A stretch of 6,213 nt of DNA from the NCBI GenBank assembly GCA_947062645.1, contig CAMSQT010000076.1, forward strand, positions 1 through 6,213. The letters run 5' to 3'. The notes under the pieces were generated by a model. The model did not search any database and was not told the origin of the DNA. It was given only the letters and a program-made list of their open reading frames with translations. The position numbers and the translations under genes are program-made. Positions 6,129 to 6,213 of this stretch are shown piece by piece; positions within the stretch are counted from its first letter, which is position 1; every line of letters begins with the position of its first letter. The DNA is from an uncultured Clostridium sp. (GTDB lineage Bacteria; Bacillota; Clostridia; TANB77; CAG-508).

Positions 6129-6167
6129 TGTTTTTTGGGACGGGGTCAAAAAACATCGTTTATATTT
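6123..6167 (+). terminator. Intrinsic terminator after def
   Basis: Bases 6123-6136 pair with 6148-6161 (fourteen pairs, one of them T-G) around the loop GGGACGGGGTC, and a T-rich tail runs to 6167. The core GATGTTTTTTGGGAC and AAAAAACATCGTTT are identical to the terminator at 3193-3240. The left arm overlaps the def stop codon. The T-tail is cut off by adapter sequence. Confidence 0.85.
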
Positions 6168-6213
6168 AGATCGGAAGAGCGTCGTGTAGGGAAAGAGTGT
6201 TGGATCGAGTGTA
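6168..6213. other. Illumina sequencing adapter (artefact, not genomic)
   Basis: From 6168 the sequence begins AGATCGGAAGAGCGTCGTG and continues to 6200 exactly as the standard Illumina TruSeq universal adapter read in reverse. Eight bases follow (TGGATCGA, 6201-6208) where the i5 index belongs, and then GTGTA (6209-6213), the beginning of the next fixed adapter part. Its G/C-rich composition breaks sharply from the preceding DNA. No gene feature should be called here, and genomic sequence ends at 6167. Confidence 0.97.

Noticed and set aside
1..6167. CRISPR array, tRNA, rRNA, riboswitch, insertion sequence or phage genes
   Set aside because: I looked for regularly spaced repeats, tRNA-like cloverleaf and T-loop sequences, long structured leaders and transposase or integrase motifs and saw none; the intergenic gaps are all shorter than 120 bases.

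Overview
The window is AT-rich DNA from a low-GC Firmicute, most likely an uncultured member of the Clostridia. The evidence is the composition (A-rich coding strand, many AAA, GAA, ATA and AGA codons), strong AGGAG-type ribosome binding sites, and a gene set that corresponds to the Bacillus/Clostridium cluster yloC(yicC)-remA-gmk-rpoZ-coaBC-priA-def. Species cannot be named from the sequence alone. All real genes lie on the + strand.

Layout. Bases 1-228 are the 3' end of a gene for a membrane protein with a lysine-rich tail. It overlaps yicC (221-1102, endoribonuclease family), which is followed by remA (1129-1386, ring-forming DNA-binding regulator), rpoZ (1465-1656, RNA polymerase omega), gmk (1650-2210, guanylate kinase, overlapping rpoZ) and an ATP-grasp ligase of unknown substrate (2243-3194, with a frameshift near 3080). 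A strong intrinsic terminator at 3193-3240 closes this unit. A clear sigma-A promoter with an extended -10 (3256-3284) starts a second unit: priA (3310-5579, broken by two +1 frameshifts near 3725 and 3851) and def (5652-6128, peptide deformylase). A second terminator, nearly identical in sequence to the first, follows def. The last 46 bases (6168-6213) are not biological: they match an Illumina library adapter followed by an 8-base index, so the natural sequence ends at 6167.

How the genes fit together. This is a growth-linked housekeeping cluster: RNA metabolism (YicC), transcription (RpoZ, RemA), nucleotide supply (Gmk, GMP to GDP), replication restart (PriA) and N-terminal processing of new proteins (Def). 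Two differences from the Bacillus order stand out: rpoZ precedes gmk, and the usual coaBC position holds an ATP-grasp gene. I see no CRISPR array, tRNA, rRNA, insertion sequence or phage gene. The window does not contain a convincing new system. The points worth following up are the ATP-grasp gene, a coding-like tail after the remA stop codon, the repeated terminator sequence, and three single-base insertions packed into about 0.8 kb, which look more like assembly errors or recent decay than biology.
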